From contig NW_022872861.1 of the NCBI RefSeq assembly GCF_900324485.2, positions 1 to 64,000 of the forward strand: a stretch of DNA of 64,000 bases. The letters run 5' to 3'. The position numbers were made by a program, and so were the translations under genes. Shown here in pieces: positions 11,481 through 26,000 of the stretch; positions within the stretch are counted from its first letter, which is position 1; every line of letters begins with the position of its first letter. A model generated the notes under the pieces. That model saw only the letters and a list, made by a program, of their open reading frames with translations, made no database searches and had not been told where the DNA came from. This DNA is from Mastacembelus armatus (taxonomy: Eukaryota > Chordata > Actinopteri > Synbranchiformes > Mastacembelidae).

Positions 11481-12109
11481 CCAAAGGTGCAGGAAAAGTG
11501 AATAGTGAATAAATCCTACGATGAGGCTGGACGTTTTATGCCATTTCTCGGGGGCGTGGACATAAAAAACTTGGTTCCGCTCAGATTATTTCCATATGAA
11601 CAGTCCGACCTAAAAAAAGAGATCGTTTATTTTCGACTGAAGACAATTCCACCCCGTTTTGTTCTAAGTGTTTACAAATAAAACTAGACCCCTAAGCTTC
11701 GAATAATACACTGCGTTTAACGATACGATCAAAACCGACAGCGAACTAGTAGCTTGTTTTGTCCTTATCAGGAAGCGACGTGAAAGGCGTTGGCCGTTCC
11801 CAGTATTTAAAGCATTTCCGCGGACGTATTAGAAGAACATACGCTGTGGGCGGTGCTAATGACCTCATCCAAGTACGTCGGCCCTTCCTACTGTTTGTTT
11901 CGTTCTGTCGCCGCCTGATTTTAAATTGATGCTTGAATTTCAACTTTAAAGTGTGTGAAATTAGTGGAACCAGTTCAGTTTGTGACATAATTTAGAAACA
12001 GGAATTGGCTTCAGTTTATGCTCAAGTGGTTTAATTGTTTCAGTCATAGATTTTAATTTGATATTGAAGCCAGACAATAACCGGAAGTGACTCTTTAAGG
12101 AAAGTGTGT

Positions 12110-12125
12110 GGCTCTTAAAAGAGCC
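12110..12125 (-). terminator. Histone 3' stem-loop of H2A copy 2
   Basis: GGCTCTTTTAAGAGCC on the minus strand, identical in sequence and spacing to the stem-loop at 2601-2616. Confidence 0.97.
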
Positions 12126-12157
12126 GTTGTGTGTGTAAAGCGGAGCTCAGGTCCAGT

Positions 12158-12556
<399 letters not shown>

Positions 12557-12589
12557 TCAAACTGTTTTCAAAAGTCGTGAGAAGGTGTA

Positions 12590-14035
12590 ATGGCAGGGCC
12601 TTATGAACCGCTCTTATAATGCTACAATCTGGTCGCTCATTGGTCAGATTGACCGTAACTCTCATCACCCAATCACAGACGAGCGTTCCCTTTTAGAACA
12701 TACATGGTTTTTAACATGGAAGATAAAACTCCGCTTCACGTTATAAAATATTTATCACAAGCATAATCAATCGATCTGTCCGGAATTACATTAACTGAAC
12801 TCAAATTTTGAGCTTGTGACATATTTAAGCGCACAGACAAAAATAGTTTTATTTAATTAATTTATTGAAGATCGATACAACACTTCAAACTCACTTTCTC
12901 CCTCAATATTAAAAAACACAGAGCACATTTAGTGAAATCTCGTCTCCATTACAGAGAAATTTACTATCAACACGTTTTAGGCTGGTGTCACTGTAACACT
13001 GTGAATCCACACACCTGAGACGCGCGTGCACACACACACGCACACACACACCGGCTGCAGGAAGTCAGATGTGAAATATCTGTGATTTTGTGTGATTTTC
13101 ACAATAAGAGAAAAGAGAATTAAAACAGCTGCAGTTGTTCTGAACAGCCACCGGATGCCGCTGTTATTAAACGTCTATATAAACCTTCCTATTTCACAAT
13201 AAGAGTCCTAACATGCTCAATAAACCACCAAAATTTAAACTGCACCTAACCAAGAAAATAAAAAAACATGTTTACAATAAATCAAAACTGTTTTCAGAAT
13301 AAATTAACATAACACTCCTTAAATGAGGTTTACATTTTGTTGTATTTGTTACTGACTAATGTTGGACAAATTGACATTTTCTGAGCTAATTGCAGAAGAG
13401 CTTTAAATCAGATTTTTAGGATTAGGGTTAGGGTTAGGAGTCAGGAGAGATTTAGCTCAAGTAAAAATAAGAATGCTACTGCAACATCTAAAATTATGTT
13501 TATCTTTTTATGATGTTCTATGTTTTTTTTTTTTTAAACCTTGAAACTTTTTCTCGTTTAGTTTTCTCTTGGCCTCTTGAAGATGTATTTGGTTTTTACT
13601 GACTTTTTTTAATTTATCTTACTCTCAGGATCCTTTGAGCATGATTAAAAAATAATAACATGAATCTAAGTAAACATATCAAAAACAACATGAACACTAC
13701 TTTTAAGATAAATTTGTTAGATTCGATTTACTGTTAAACTTTATTCACTTCAGTTTTCTATTAAGTGAATATTTTAGTATTCTCAAACTTCAAACAAATC
13801 ATGTTAAGGATAATTTAACGGACAGAAGGCAGCGTTTGATCTGAATTACTGATATTGACTTAAACTATTTTACTAAAATTTTGTAGTTTTGTATTTTATG
13901 TTGTAATTTTAAGCTTCATTAGGAGCAGCAGGTGCTCCTGCTGTGTAGGAACCACCAGCTGATACAAAAGTCTTTTAACTGGTGTTCTGGTCCAGGTGAG
14001 AAGCTCTGTCATGATGCACAGGTGTTGCTGCTCCA
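12590..14035. other. Intergenic between H2A copy 2 and the adra1b stop codon
   Basis: AT-rich with a short CA tract (13026-13053) and about two and a half TTAGGG units at 13423-13438. The part near 14035 should be the adra1b 3' UTR. No other gene recognised. Confidence 0.5.
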
Positions 14036-17000
14036 TCACAGTTTAGGTGACAGCTTTGCTCGGTGCTTCTCTTCTTCTCTGTTTATGCCGTTCATCGCCG
14101 CCTCTCGCCCTGCACACTTTACCACACCCAGCACCCTCCCAGCATCTTTAGCAAGGGGGGACACCGGGCTTGGCTGTCCTTTCCCCACTGACCCGGGAAG
14201 TAGGTTTCGGTCTGAGGAAGAGGGCCAGGGCGGGGGTCGGAGTCTGGAGGCGACACAGCGCGGGCTGGGGCTGATGGAGGACAGCGTCTGCTGGCTGCCG
14301 TTCAGGAAAGACGAGGTGTTGGAGCCCTGGTGGCAGCGATAGTTGTAGTACGCCTGCCAGCCCTGACGCTTCCTCTTCCAGCGACAGCGCAGGATCCGGA
14401 TGAAGGCCTGAGGACATAAAAGCAGTTAGTCCAGAGCCAGAACAAAGCACATCTGATGTGGATCCTCACAGTTCAGTTTACAGGATACAGAACAGCTCTG
14501 CAGAGGACTTTAACATCAGTACAGCTGTGCAGTTACTTTGTGCCAACCCAGTTTCCCATAAACAGAGTTGGAGACTAACAGCTGGACAGGCAGACCCCCA
14601 AAACCTCTGTGCCGAAAGTGTCATGTGGGCAGAGAAGTATCAATGGTATAAGTAAGTCCTGTCAGTAGTGAGTAGTGCAGTACCTGTTTGAACTCACGGC
14701 TGTAGCAGGGGTAGATGATAGGGTTCAGGCAGCTGTTGAAGTATCCCAGCCAGAAAATCACTTTAAAGTAGGTTTCAGGAGGACGAAGGCTGTTGTTGAA
14801 TGAGCCTAAAGACACAAACAGCAAAATAAACAAATAAATAAACAGATAAACAGTGCGCAATCAGGCTAACTTCATCAAGCCTGATTCCAAAAAAGCAGTG
14901 GAAACCACTTAAAGTGTGATGAGTTTGAAAACAATCAGCAGGGACAGAAAATATTCATCGTGTTGTTTATAAATGAGTCTGTGCTGCTGTTAACAAACAA
15001 TATTTCATCTTTTATAGTGACCTTCACTGGTTCAGGAATCCTGCAATTATGATGAGCTGCATGTCCAGACTCTGACCACCAGGGGGCACCACAACACCAC
15101 AGGAGCTGTGTCGTTTAGGTTACACTGCAGAGGAGCACCTGAATCATCATCCTCATCATCCTCCTCATCATCATCATCATCATCATCAGGAGCCTCTGCG
15201 GCAGATTTAAACTGGCTTACTCTGGAGCTTGTGTCTGATTGGCTGGAATCCTCAGCTGTTTATGAGTTAACCCCCCTGCCAACATCAACAACCTGGGCCC
15301 TGTGGCTCAGTGACCTCTGGGAGAATTTACAGTGTCTGCATCACCAGGTCAGGGGGCAAATTCACATTTTCACTTCTGTCTAAATAAACAGTGTGAGTGA
15401 AAACAGTCTGATGATCATGAGTCAGTGACAGTGACGCTGTAACAGCTCTGACCTGCAGCTGCACAAGGAAGTAACACAATGCAGTGGAGGGGCTGGAGCC
15501 AATCCCGGATACAGCCTGGACAGTCCTTCAAAACAAATACAATTAGCGATGATTTTTGTATTTGTTGGTTTTTATTTTACTAAATGTTAAATACGAAGCT
15601 GTGACTGAGGAGACGGAGCAGTTAGAAACGTCCTATCTGTCTCTGTTTCACACTGCGGGGACGAAAACAGTCTCCTGCCAGTCGGGCAGAGCTGAGAAAA
15701 TTAAGAGCACAGTAGATGTGAAGATCCTGATCTGGTGTGTGAGATTCTGCACTGATAAAAACTCACCAAGCTGAAAACTGAGAAGGATATTTCTGTCCTC
15801 AGTCATTTCTCTGCTCTAAAGTGTGAAAAAGGAACAAACCAGGAAACATCCTGAGTCTCTGAAGTCTGACAAAAAGCCTGATAACTGCAGGCAGAACACC
15901 TACATACACCTGTACACCAGTCAGTCCCTGCACTAATCACTTTTCAACTGAGAGCCATTTACGCTCCTTGTTCCCTCTCTCCTCGTCTTCTCAGAGGTGC
16001 TGACCTGTAGAGGAGACAGATGAGCTGCAGGATGTTGGAGGGTTTCAGAGGATTGCGGAGGACTTGAGAGGATTCTGGAGGATTTCGTGGATCAGGTTGT
16101 GGGCAATGACAGAGGGGCCTGAGCAGGTGGATTATTTCTCCCTGAAAATGGACTTGTAAGGCCATCCTGCACCTCAGACTGATGCCTGACTATATATGAA
16201 GAATTTTAAACCTGATGTCCGCCATGGGAATCACATGTGACACCTGCCCACCATGTATCACTGTCCTGTAAAGACCTTCTTTAGTGGTTCCCATCCAAAC
16301 CCAGCAAAAAGCTATTTTGGTTTGGTTTGAGTACAGCTTTGGGTTTCAGCCACATTCTTCATGTAAATATCTGCTCTGTTCCCAGGACAGCAGCTTTTGG
16401 ACGCCAATGTGGAATAAATTTATCTAGTTCAACCTCAAACTCTTCCTTTTTAGTTCTGAATCTAACACTCAAAGTCAACTGGTCAGTTCTGTAAGTATAT
16501 GATGAGCCCATCTCCATCAATCATATACAAACTATATGAATCTTTAACACCTCCTTTCTGTCAGTATGTCAAACATTAATAACATTAATTAATTATAACA
16601 GAGAGTGTAAAACACTGAAAAACAGAGAATAAATTAAAGGTCCATATATTAATTTCCACAGGTCCTGACAATGGCAGCCAGATGATCTGACTTAAGTACA
16701 AAGCCACAATTCTTCAAATCTATCCCAAATCTCACACATTCGGCAGCTTCTTATGTAACGAACCAGGCTCAAACTGCTCAGAATGCAAAAGTCAAATCCT
16801 CCACTTTTGCTCAGTGCATTTCTTTGTAGGAGGTTTAAAGCTTTATTGACATGTTTTCTAGACAGACACCAAAAATTAGTTTAATATGATTTTTGTGCAA
16901 ATTGCAGTAATTGCTGATAAACCAAATTGGTTTTTTTACACCGGCATGCACCTGTCCCGTCCTCCCACCACCCCTCTCCCTCTGCAGCCTGTTGCAGCCT

Positions 17001-20000
17001 CTGCACTGCGCCTGCTGAAAGGCTGAAAATAACATGGATTGTGTGTTGTGTGGGCTGCACAGGAGACCACATGCTGCTCTGCAACGACCAATGGTTTGTG
17101 TGGTAACAAAGTGAAGTTACAGCGTCTCCCATGATGCTCACGACTCCTGTCCACCTGTCTCGTGGTCAGCTCAGTTACAACACCTAAAAATCAGGCTGTT
17201 AGGTTCTTTTAGTAATGTCTTTAAACAGTGGCAGTGCTGTGATCATGTTGATATGATGCAGGAACGGCTCAAATGAAGCCACAGTGTGGGAGAGAGGAGG
17301 ACGTGTTGTTTGTGGACAGGTGACCACAACCCGACCTCCTCGCTCTTTACATGACGATGCAGTTTTCCACCCCTGAAGCATAATAATGAGCAGGAGATGC
17401 AGCCATTTAACAGAACAGACCAGTTATTTACCTACAAACATCAACTACCTGAAAACTTCTCTTCACTTTGTTTTTATTTTCATTTTGTCCTTTTTTCATA
17501 CTAAGATTTTTTCTTAACTGATTTTATTCTAGTTACATGTTGTTTTTAATGTGAAAGTCTCTTTGCCTCTGTGTTAGAAATACAGCTGCAATAATACTAC
17601 AATAATAGTAAAATAATACTACAGCACTACAGTGATCTGGTGACCTGTTTCTTCCTCACCAAAAACATGACTGCCATCTTTTTTCGTTCTGTAATAACCA
17701 ACTGTACATTTAAAATCTGGTTTCATGCGACAAGGATTCGAGCTCATGTGGTTCCTGCTGTCCAGAAGATGAACCCTTCAGATTTAGACGGCCCGCCATC
17801 AGGAGCAAACCTTCACACTGTGGCTGTCATGAATGCTGCAGCCTCAGCTTGATATTCTCCGGTGGTGGATCCAGGTTTATCAAATGCCAAGTGGCTGAGG
17901 GATGCAGTGTTTGATTCGTGCTGAGTCATGATCTGCACTGCGTCCACCGTAAATCAGCACTGGGGACAGACTGCACCTCCTCCTCTGTTTAAAGAAGACT
18001 TGCTTTAATTGAATGTTTCTGCATGACTACTTGTCTTTGCCGAATGGGATTAAAGCTGCAGACACGCACAGCAAGAACAAACTCATGTTCTCTCAGGTTG
18101 CAGGAAATTCACAGAACCGCGGAGAGCTTTCATTTCGTGTGTCATTCGTCTCCTTGTTGCTGTGTCGAATCCAAATCGAGCTGAGCCTCTGCTGCATGTT
18201 CCCTCTTCTCTCTTCAGCCGTACACCGACTCTGTATTCATCCAGTTTATGAAGATGAATGTGATGTAACTCAGGCGTCCCTGACATGTGAACATGACTGG
18301 GCTCTAGTTACAGTTTCATGAACCTGTTTTATTATAGTGGTCAATTTCCACAGCCGCAATTGAATTAACATTAACAACAGTTTAAGCCATTAAAGCTACA
18401 TAAAACATCCTCTCAGGGGCAGCTGCACCGCAAGGTCCAGGTCCTGTTACTGCACCAGGACTAAAACTATTAGAGTAGAAGTACTGACATCCTTTACTGC
18501 AGTAACAGCAGAAAAATCCTGTTTGTAAGTAAAAGTCCTGCATTAGAAATGTTACTACAATAAAAGTCCAAAAGTACCAGCATCCAAATGTACTTGAAGT
18601 ATCCAAAGTAAAAGTACTCATTGTGCAGAATGGCCCATTTCACATGAATGTATCTGATATTATTGAATTCTAATTATTGATGATTATTGTGTTGATCACT
18701 TTAATGTTGGAGCTGATGTTAACTACCTTATATACTTCTAATTTGAAGTACTTTATATACTGCTGGGTAGCTGACGTTAACTACCTTGTATACTTCTAAT
18801 TTGAAGTACTTTATATACTGCTGGGTAGCTGACGTTAACTACCTTATATACTTCTAATTTGAAGTACTTTATATACTGCTGGGTAGCTGACGTTAACTAC
18901 CTTGTATACTTCTAATTAGAAGTACTTTATATACCGCTGGGTAGCTGACGTTAACTACCTTATATACTTCTAATTTGAAGTACTTTATATACCGCTGGGT
19001 AGCTGACGTTAACTACCTTATATACTTCTAATTTGAAGTACTTTATATACTGCTGGGTAGCTGACGTTAACTACCTTGTATACTTCTAATTAGAAGTACT
19101 TTATATACCGCTGGGTAGCTGACGTTAACTACCTTATATACTTCTAATTTGAAGTACTTTATATACCGCCGGGTAGCTGACGTTAACTACCTTATATACT
19201 TCTAATTTGAAGTACTTTATATACCGCTGGGTAGCTGACGTTAACTACCTTATATACTTCTAATTTGAAGTACTTTATATACTGCTGGGTAGCTGACGTT
19301 AACTACCTTATATACTTCTAATTTGAAGTACTTTATATACTGCTGGGTAGCTGACGTTAACTACCTTGTATACTTCTAATTAGAAGTACTTTATATACCG
19401 CTGGGTAGCTGACGTTAACTACCTTATATACTTCTAATTTGAAGTACTTTATATACCGCTGGGTAGCTGACGTTAACTACCTTATATACTTCTAATTTGA
19501 AGTACTTTATATACCGCTGGGTAGCTGACGTTAACTACCTTATATACTTCTAATTTGAAGTACTTTATATACTGCTGGGTAGCTGACGTTAACTACCTTA
19601 TATACTTCTAATTTGAAGTACTTTATATACTGCTGGGTAGCTGACGTTAACTACCTTGTATACTTCTAATTAGAAGTACTTTATATACCGCTGGGTAGCT
19701 GACGTTAACTACCTTATATACTTCTAATTTGAAGTACTTTATATACCGCCGGGTAGCTGACGTTAACTACCTTATATACAGTGGGTACGGAAAGTATTCA
19801 GACCCCTTTAAATTTTTCACTCTTTGTGTCATTGCAGCCATTGTCCAAAATCAAAAAAGTTCATTTTATTTCTCATTAATGTACACTCAGCACCCCATCT
19901 TGACAGAAAAAAACAGAAATGTAGAAATTTTTGCAAATTTATTAAAAAAGAAAAACTGAAATATCACATGGTCATAAGTATTCAGACCCTTTGCAGTGAC

Positions 20001-23000
20001 ACTCATATTTAACTCACATGCTGTCCATTTCTTCTGATCCTCCTTGAGATGGTTCTGCTCCTTCATTGGAGTCCAGCTGTGTTTAATTAAACTGATTGGA
20101 CTTGATTAGGAAAGGCACACACCTGTCTATATAAGACCTTACAGCTCACAGTGCATGTCAGAGCAAATGAGAATCATGAGCACTCAAGGTTCCTAAGAGC
20201 ACAGTGGCCTCCATAATCCTCAAATGGAAAAAGTTTGGGACGACCAGAACTCTTCCTAGACCTGGCCGTCCAGCCAAACTGAGCAATCGTGGGAGAAGAG
20301 CCTTGGTGAGAGAGGTAAAGAAGAACCCAAAGATCACTGTGGCTGAGCTCCAGAGATGCAGTAGGGAGATGGGAGAAAGTTCCACAAAGTCAACTATCAC
20401 TGCAGCCCTCCACCAGTCGGGGCTTTATGGCAGAGTGGCCCGACGGAAGCTTCTCCTCATTGCAAGACACATGAAAGCCTGCATAGAGTTTGCCAAAAGA
20501 CACATGAAGGACTCCCAGACTATGAGAAATAAGATTCTCTGGTCTGATGAGAACAAGATTGCACTTTTTGGCGTTAATTCTAAGCGGTATGTGTGGAGAA
20601 AACCAGGCACTGCTCATCACCTGTCCAATACAATCCCTACAGTGAAACATGGTGGTGGGAGCATCATGTTGTGGGGGTGTTTTTCAGCTGCAGGGACAGG
20701 ACGACTGGTTGCAATTGAAGGAAAGATGAATGCGGCCAAGTACAGAGATATCCTGGAAGAAAACCTCTTCCAGAGTGCTCAGGACCTCAGACTGGGCCGA
20801 AGGTTCACCTTTCAACAGGACAATGACCCTAAGCACACAGCTAAAATAACATAGGAGTGGCTTCGGAACAACTCTGTAACCGTTCTTGACTGGCCCAGCC
20901 AGAGTCCTGACCTAAACCCAATTGAGCATCTCTGGAGAGACCTGAAAATGGCTGTCCACCAACGTTCACCATCCAACCTGACAGAACTGGAGAGGATCTG
21001 CAAGGAAGAATGGCAGAGGATCCCCAAATCCAGGTGTGAAAAACTTGTTGCATCATTCCCAAGAAGACTCATGGCTGTACTAGCTCAAAAGGTGCTTCTA
21101 CTCAATACTGAGCACAGGGTCTGAATACTTATGACCATGTGATATTTCAGTTTTTCTTTTTTAATAAATTTGCAAAAATTTCTACATTTCTGTTTTTTTC
21201 TGTCAAGATGGGGTGCTGAGTGTACATTAATGAGAAATAACATGAACTTTTTTGATTTTGGCAAATGGCTGCAATGACACAAAGAGTGAAAAATTTAAAG
21301 GGGTCTGAATACTTTCCGTACCCACTGTATACTTCTAATTTGAAGTACTTTATATATCGCTGGGTAGCTGACGTTGACTACCTTATATACTTCTAATTTG
21401 AAGTACTTTATATATCGCTGGGTAGCTGCTGTTAACTACCTTATATACTCAAGATACTCAAGTAAAGTATATATACTTAAAAATGTACTTTGTTAGTTTC
21501 CACCACTGATGAGAAATACAGAGCAGATTTAAGAAAAACCCTTTAGTCTCAGGTTTGGGAGTAAAATCTGTTGTGAGAGCAGAGCTGTGACTTGAGGATG
21601 CTGGACAGATGTTTGTTCTCCACCTTTATAAAAAGAAATGGATCCTGGATCCTCTGATCACACGACTGTTTGTCTGAGAATCAACGGCTCAGTCTGGCCC
21701 CGGACGATCTTACACCACTTTATTCCTTCTCTTATGAAACCTGCTGTGGTCCAGAGGTCAGCTAGGGCCGCAGGGATTGAGGGTAGCACTGCATTGGACG
21801 CAGTATTAACCGCCCCTCAGCTGGTCTTACACTTAGATAAATGTTATTATGGCTTCTGTTTAGGGGTGAGAGCAGGCCTCAGACAGGATTAAGGCTGGAG
21901 GACCCTGTCCAGTAACCTTTTTAGGAAATCAGGAACTTTGACTCCTTCCTGATGCCGGCGTTCCTGAGGTTGAATTTTCTGCTGAACGATTCATCAAACA
22001 AACTCAGGCAGTTTAGTGCGAGTTGAACGCAGCCTCTAGCTGCTATTCAAACAGTCACACAGAACAGATTCTTCCATGTTTACTGACGGACCTGAAAGAA
22101 AAATAAGCAGCTACTATTTTCATCATCAAATAATCTCCAAAAGTGAAAATATCAAATATTCTCTGTTTCCGTCTTCTGCTATTTGACATCATCATGTTGG
22201 GCTCTGGGAGGTTTCTGACATTTCAACAGGATTAAGTAGATATGTCTGTGGGTGAAACAACAGAGGGCAGCGGTTTGGTGCTGGTCTATGAGCTGGGTTC
22301 AGGAACCAGCCTGTTTGTCCTCTGGGCCGGTAACGGAGCACGGGCCTCAGAGCAGTCAAGGGCTTTTACAGGCCGTTAAGTATTTAGGACCACGAACAGC
22401 ATCCCGTCCAACTCGACTAATCTGAGCGCGCTCAGTACTAATCTGTGATGTCAGCTGGGGGGAATGTCTGGCGGCGTTTCTCTGTCCATGTTGTGGGAAA
22501 TCCATCACAGAAAATAAAGAAATAATGTGTTTAACTTTCTGCATGTTATTCCTGCACTGATCTCTGCAGCCTGTGTCACTGTGAGCGCTCGCAGCAAAAA
22601 CACTACACGCAGTGGCAGCTGATTGGTCGGTGACGCAGGATCTGAAGCATCGATGTTCAGTCCAAATATTTAAAATATGAAGAAAACAAAACTAAAAATG
22701 TACAATTTCTAAAGTGGTTCTGGAACCATTTTAACCCTGGACTGTTCCTCTGGGATTCGTTCGGACATGAAGCTTTCACAGATTTTCATGGAAGTTTTCC
22801 AGGCTGTTGGTTTAAGATGTAATAATGTGCTGTATTACTGCTACACCAGGGTTTTAAAAACGACCATGATCACCAAAGAAGAGTCTAATCTATCATACAT
22901 ACATCCATGCTCTGTTCTTATTGTGCCTCAGTGAGTAAAACCACGATTTGCAGATGTTTCATATGACTGCTGCTGTGTTTATTTTGGTTTTTGTTCAAAC

Positions 23001-26000
23001 CCCAAAATTTTCTTTACTGTCATATTTGCAGCAAAAATTCAAATTTGAGAAGATGGAACAAAAGTTCCTTAGGAAACTTTACTGGAAAAATTAATTGATT
23101 CTTACAATTGCTGCTGATTATTTCATTTCATCAGTTCACTGACAAATCGTTGCAGCTCCAGAGGTTATCTGAGTTATTCCTCATGTCTACATAATTAATT
23201 CAACGATCATCTATTCATCGTCTTCAGCTTATTCCTGATATCCAAGGTCGGGGGACTGGAGCCAATCCCAGCATGCAGTGGGTGAGAAGTGGGCGCGCCC
23301 TGGATGGATGGCAGGAATAAGCTGGATAGTAAGTGGATGGATGGATATGCAGTGAAATGCTGCAGCACAGAGCTGGCTGTGCTAAAGGAGAATCCTGCAG
23401 CACCAGCAGAGTTCAGTAAAGATCAGAATTTGACCAGAATCACTGATACTGATCCATTAAAATATGCCCAGATCAGCCCTGATACTGACATAGGATCAGC
23501 CTGGAACGTCCCTAAATATGTCTCATTATTAAAAACAAACATGATTAACTACTAAAATAACTGGTAAATGTCTGTTTTATATTCACGTTGAATACCAAAA
23601 TGTCCTGCACTGGCTTGGACTGAACCTTCACATCTCTGGTCCAACTTTCCTGTTTTTATGTCTCTGTTCTGAAGCTTTTTAGAAAATGTGTCTGTTCTCT
23701 TCATTTGCCTGTGAATTCTTTATAATGTGTTTTTATGATATAACCACATTATTTAAATGGAAACAAACTGTAATGTGCTGGACAAATAACCAATAAATAA
23801 TACTAATAAATAGGAAAAAGACTTTTTTTATATATGGTTCATATTCCTGACTAGTTAGTTCTCCTGCAGAAATGTTATTTTGTTTTAATGGATTGATGTC
23901 AATGTTCAAATGACAGACCTGACACTTGAGCTTAAATTTGCCTAAATGTATGTGACTCTGGACTAGAACTGTAGAGCACTTCAAAGGTAAAGACAATGCA
24001 GACGTACCGATGGGCAGAACCAGGAAGAAAGGCAGCCAGCAGAGGATGAACATGCCAACCACCACGCCCAGCGTCTTGGCAGCTTTCTTCTCTCTGGAGA
24101 ACTTCAGCAGTTTGACGGAGAGTGTGCTGCGGCCGGCAGAGGGCCCGGAACACAGGTCTTGGACCTGCTGGTTCCTGCAGTGGATCCTCAAGGTGAGCTC
24201 ATTGGAGTCCTCCTGGCGCTCCTTCATCATCCCGGCCTCCAGGTTTTTGGTGGTGCGTTTTGCCACGATGTAGACTCGGCAGTACATGGCCAAGATGACA
24301 GCAAGGGGGATGTAGAAGGAGCCGAGGGAGGAGAAGAGGGTGTAGAAAGGCTCCTCAGTGATCTGACACTTGGTGTCATCCTGCAGGAGCATCGACAGTT
24401 TTCCTTAGTTTAATCACATCCTAGAGCTGCACCACAGGTCAATTAGCAGCAGCTACTTTGACGATCAATTAATAGTTTCAGTCAGTTTTCAAATTTAATT
24501 TTTCAAAGTGTAATTTATGATTGTAAACTAAATGTTTTTGAGTATTTTGAAAAAAACAAGCCAAGACATTTCACCCAGGTGACTAAATGAATATTCAGCT
24601 GCTGCTTTGATTCTCAGAATATGATTTTAGTCATTTTCAAAGCAAAATGCAAAACATTTGCTGCTCCCAGCTTCTCAAATGTCAAGTCTGATGCTTGTGT
24701 TCAGTAAAAACTGTAAACCATGTTTCAGACTTTTAGTGTGACGACATCATCCAGGGTTATGGAGAATTATTACGGTTTTCTCTATTTTCTGAGAAAACAA
24801 ACAAATCCATTAAAGGAAAAAATGATCAGCAGTTTCATTGGTTTCTACAATTTTAACAAACCAACATTTCCAGTGTTCAGAACTAAAAACCTTTACACAA
24901 GTACTGAGTCACAGTTCTGAATTGCTTTAGTGTGAATATTATAAAGATTAGTATTTCCATGTTTCTGTTGGAACATACTGTACTTTCTACTCTACTGCAT
25001 TTCTGGGGCTGCAGTACTGTGATTACTGGTTATTTTGCAGAATCAGATTAACAATATAAAAGTCAGAAAGTAGTAAATCTGGATACTTTTATTTGTATGA
25101 GAGAATGTTTCGACTTGTATAACCACGTCAAAGACAGAATAAAACAACCTCACATTTACTTAAATCTCTTCCCTCATTAATACCAAACCCTCTGACGTTA
25201 ACTGCAGCAGCTCTGAAAAGGAAATGAATGATTTTTGGACACTACTTTCAACAACCCATTACTTTATGATTCCTTGTTTTTTGTCATTCCCTTTTTCAGT
25301 AGATAATAGTTTAATGGCAGATAATGGTTTAATAAGAGGCCTGTGGACTTAATCTAATACACTTTAGAAAGTCATTTGAACTGATGGGCTTATGTTCTGG
25401 ACTTTGAATAGATTTAACTGGTATTTTCACATTAGTCGCCCCCACTAAAAGCTTTAGAGGGCCTTAATGTCTGGACTCTGTCTGATCAGTTGTTTACAGA
25501 CCTCTGACCTCTTGCTGCCTGAAGATGTGGTTGATGAATTTAATGGACAGGGACATTTGAAGGACTTGTTACAGATGAGTAATGTCGTAGCTTTAGTACC
25601 TGTGATGGCGGCTGCTTCCAGCCCAGCAGCGGGCCGATGGAGATGATGACGGCGAGGACCCAGACACCGAGCATGGCGAGCAGCGCCCGCTTTTCAGTGA
25701 CGATCATCGGGTACTGTAGTGGGTAGCGGACGCCGATGTATCGGTCAATGGAGATGACGCACAGAGACATGATGGATGCTGTGCAGCACAGGACGTCCAC
25801 CGCCGCCCAGATGTCACAGAAGATCCGACCAAATACCCAGTAGTCCAAAACCTGCAGAGACAGGAGTCCACAGAACTGAACTGAGAGGGTGACTCTGATA
25901 AGTCACCTTCATAAATGGTTTTAATGCTTAATAACTCATGTGATGATGATTTAAACATTAGTTATAAGAAACTTTTGGGTTTCCAGTTTGTGGAAAATCC

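Larger units (their letters stand above)
18455..21508 (-). mobile_element. Dispersed fish element carrying minisatellite block 2
   Basis: Left part (18530-18710) matches the DNA beside block 1. The right end reads TTTCCACCACTG (about 21497-21508), the reverse complement of CAGTGGTGGAAA, which I recognise as a terminal motif of a common non-autonomous teleost DNA element. The matching left terminus is not obvious, so the element may be truncated. Confidence 0.5.

Noticed and set aside
13423-13438. TTAGGG units as an interstitial telomere
   Set aside because: Only about two and a half units; expected by chance in AT-rich DNA.
14148-14450. Alternative minus-strand frame overlapping adra1b exon 5
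   Set aside because: The spliced frame continues the receptor tail (AFIRILRC and [13 protein letters not shown]); the overlapping frame has no receptor similarity.
18711-19778. Regular repeats considered as a CRISPR-like array
   Set aside because: Units are contiguous 58-bp repeats with no unique spacers, in a vertebrate genome; this is a minisatellite.
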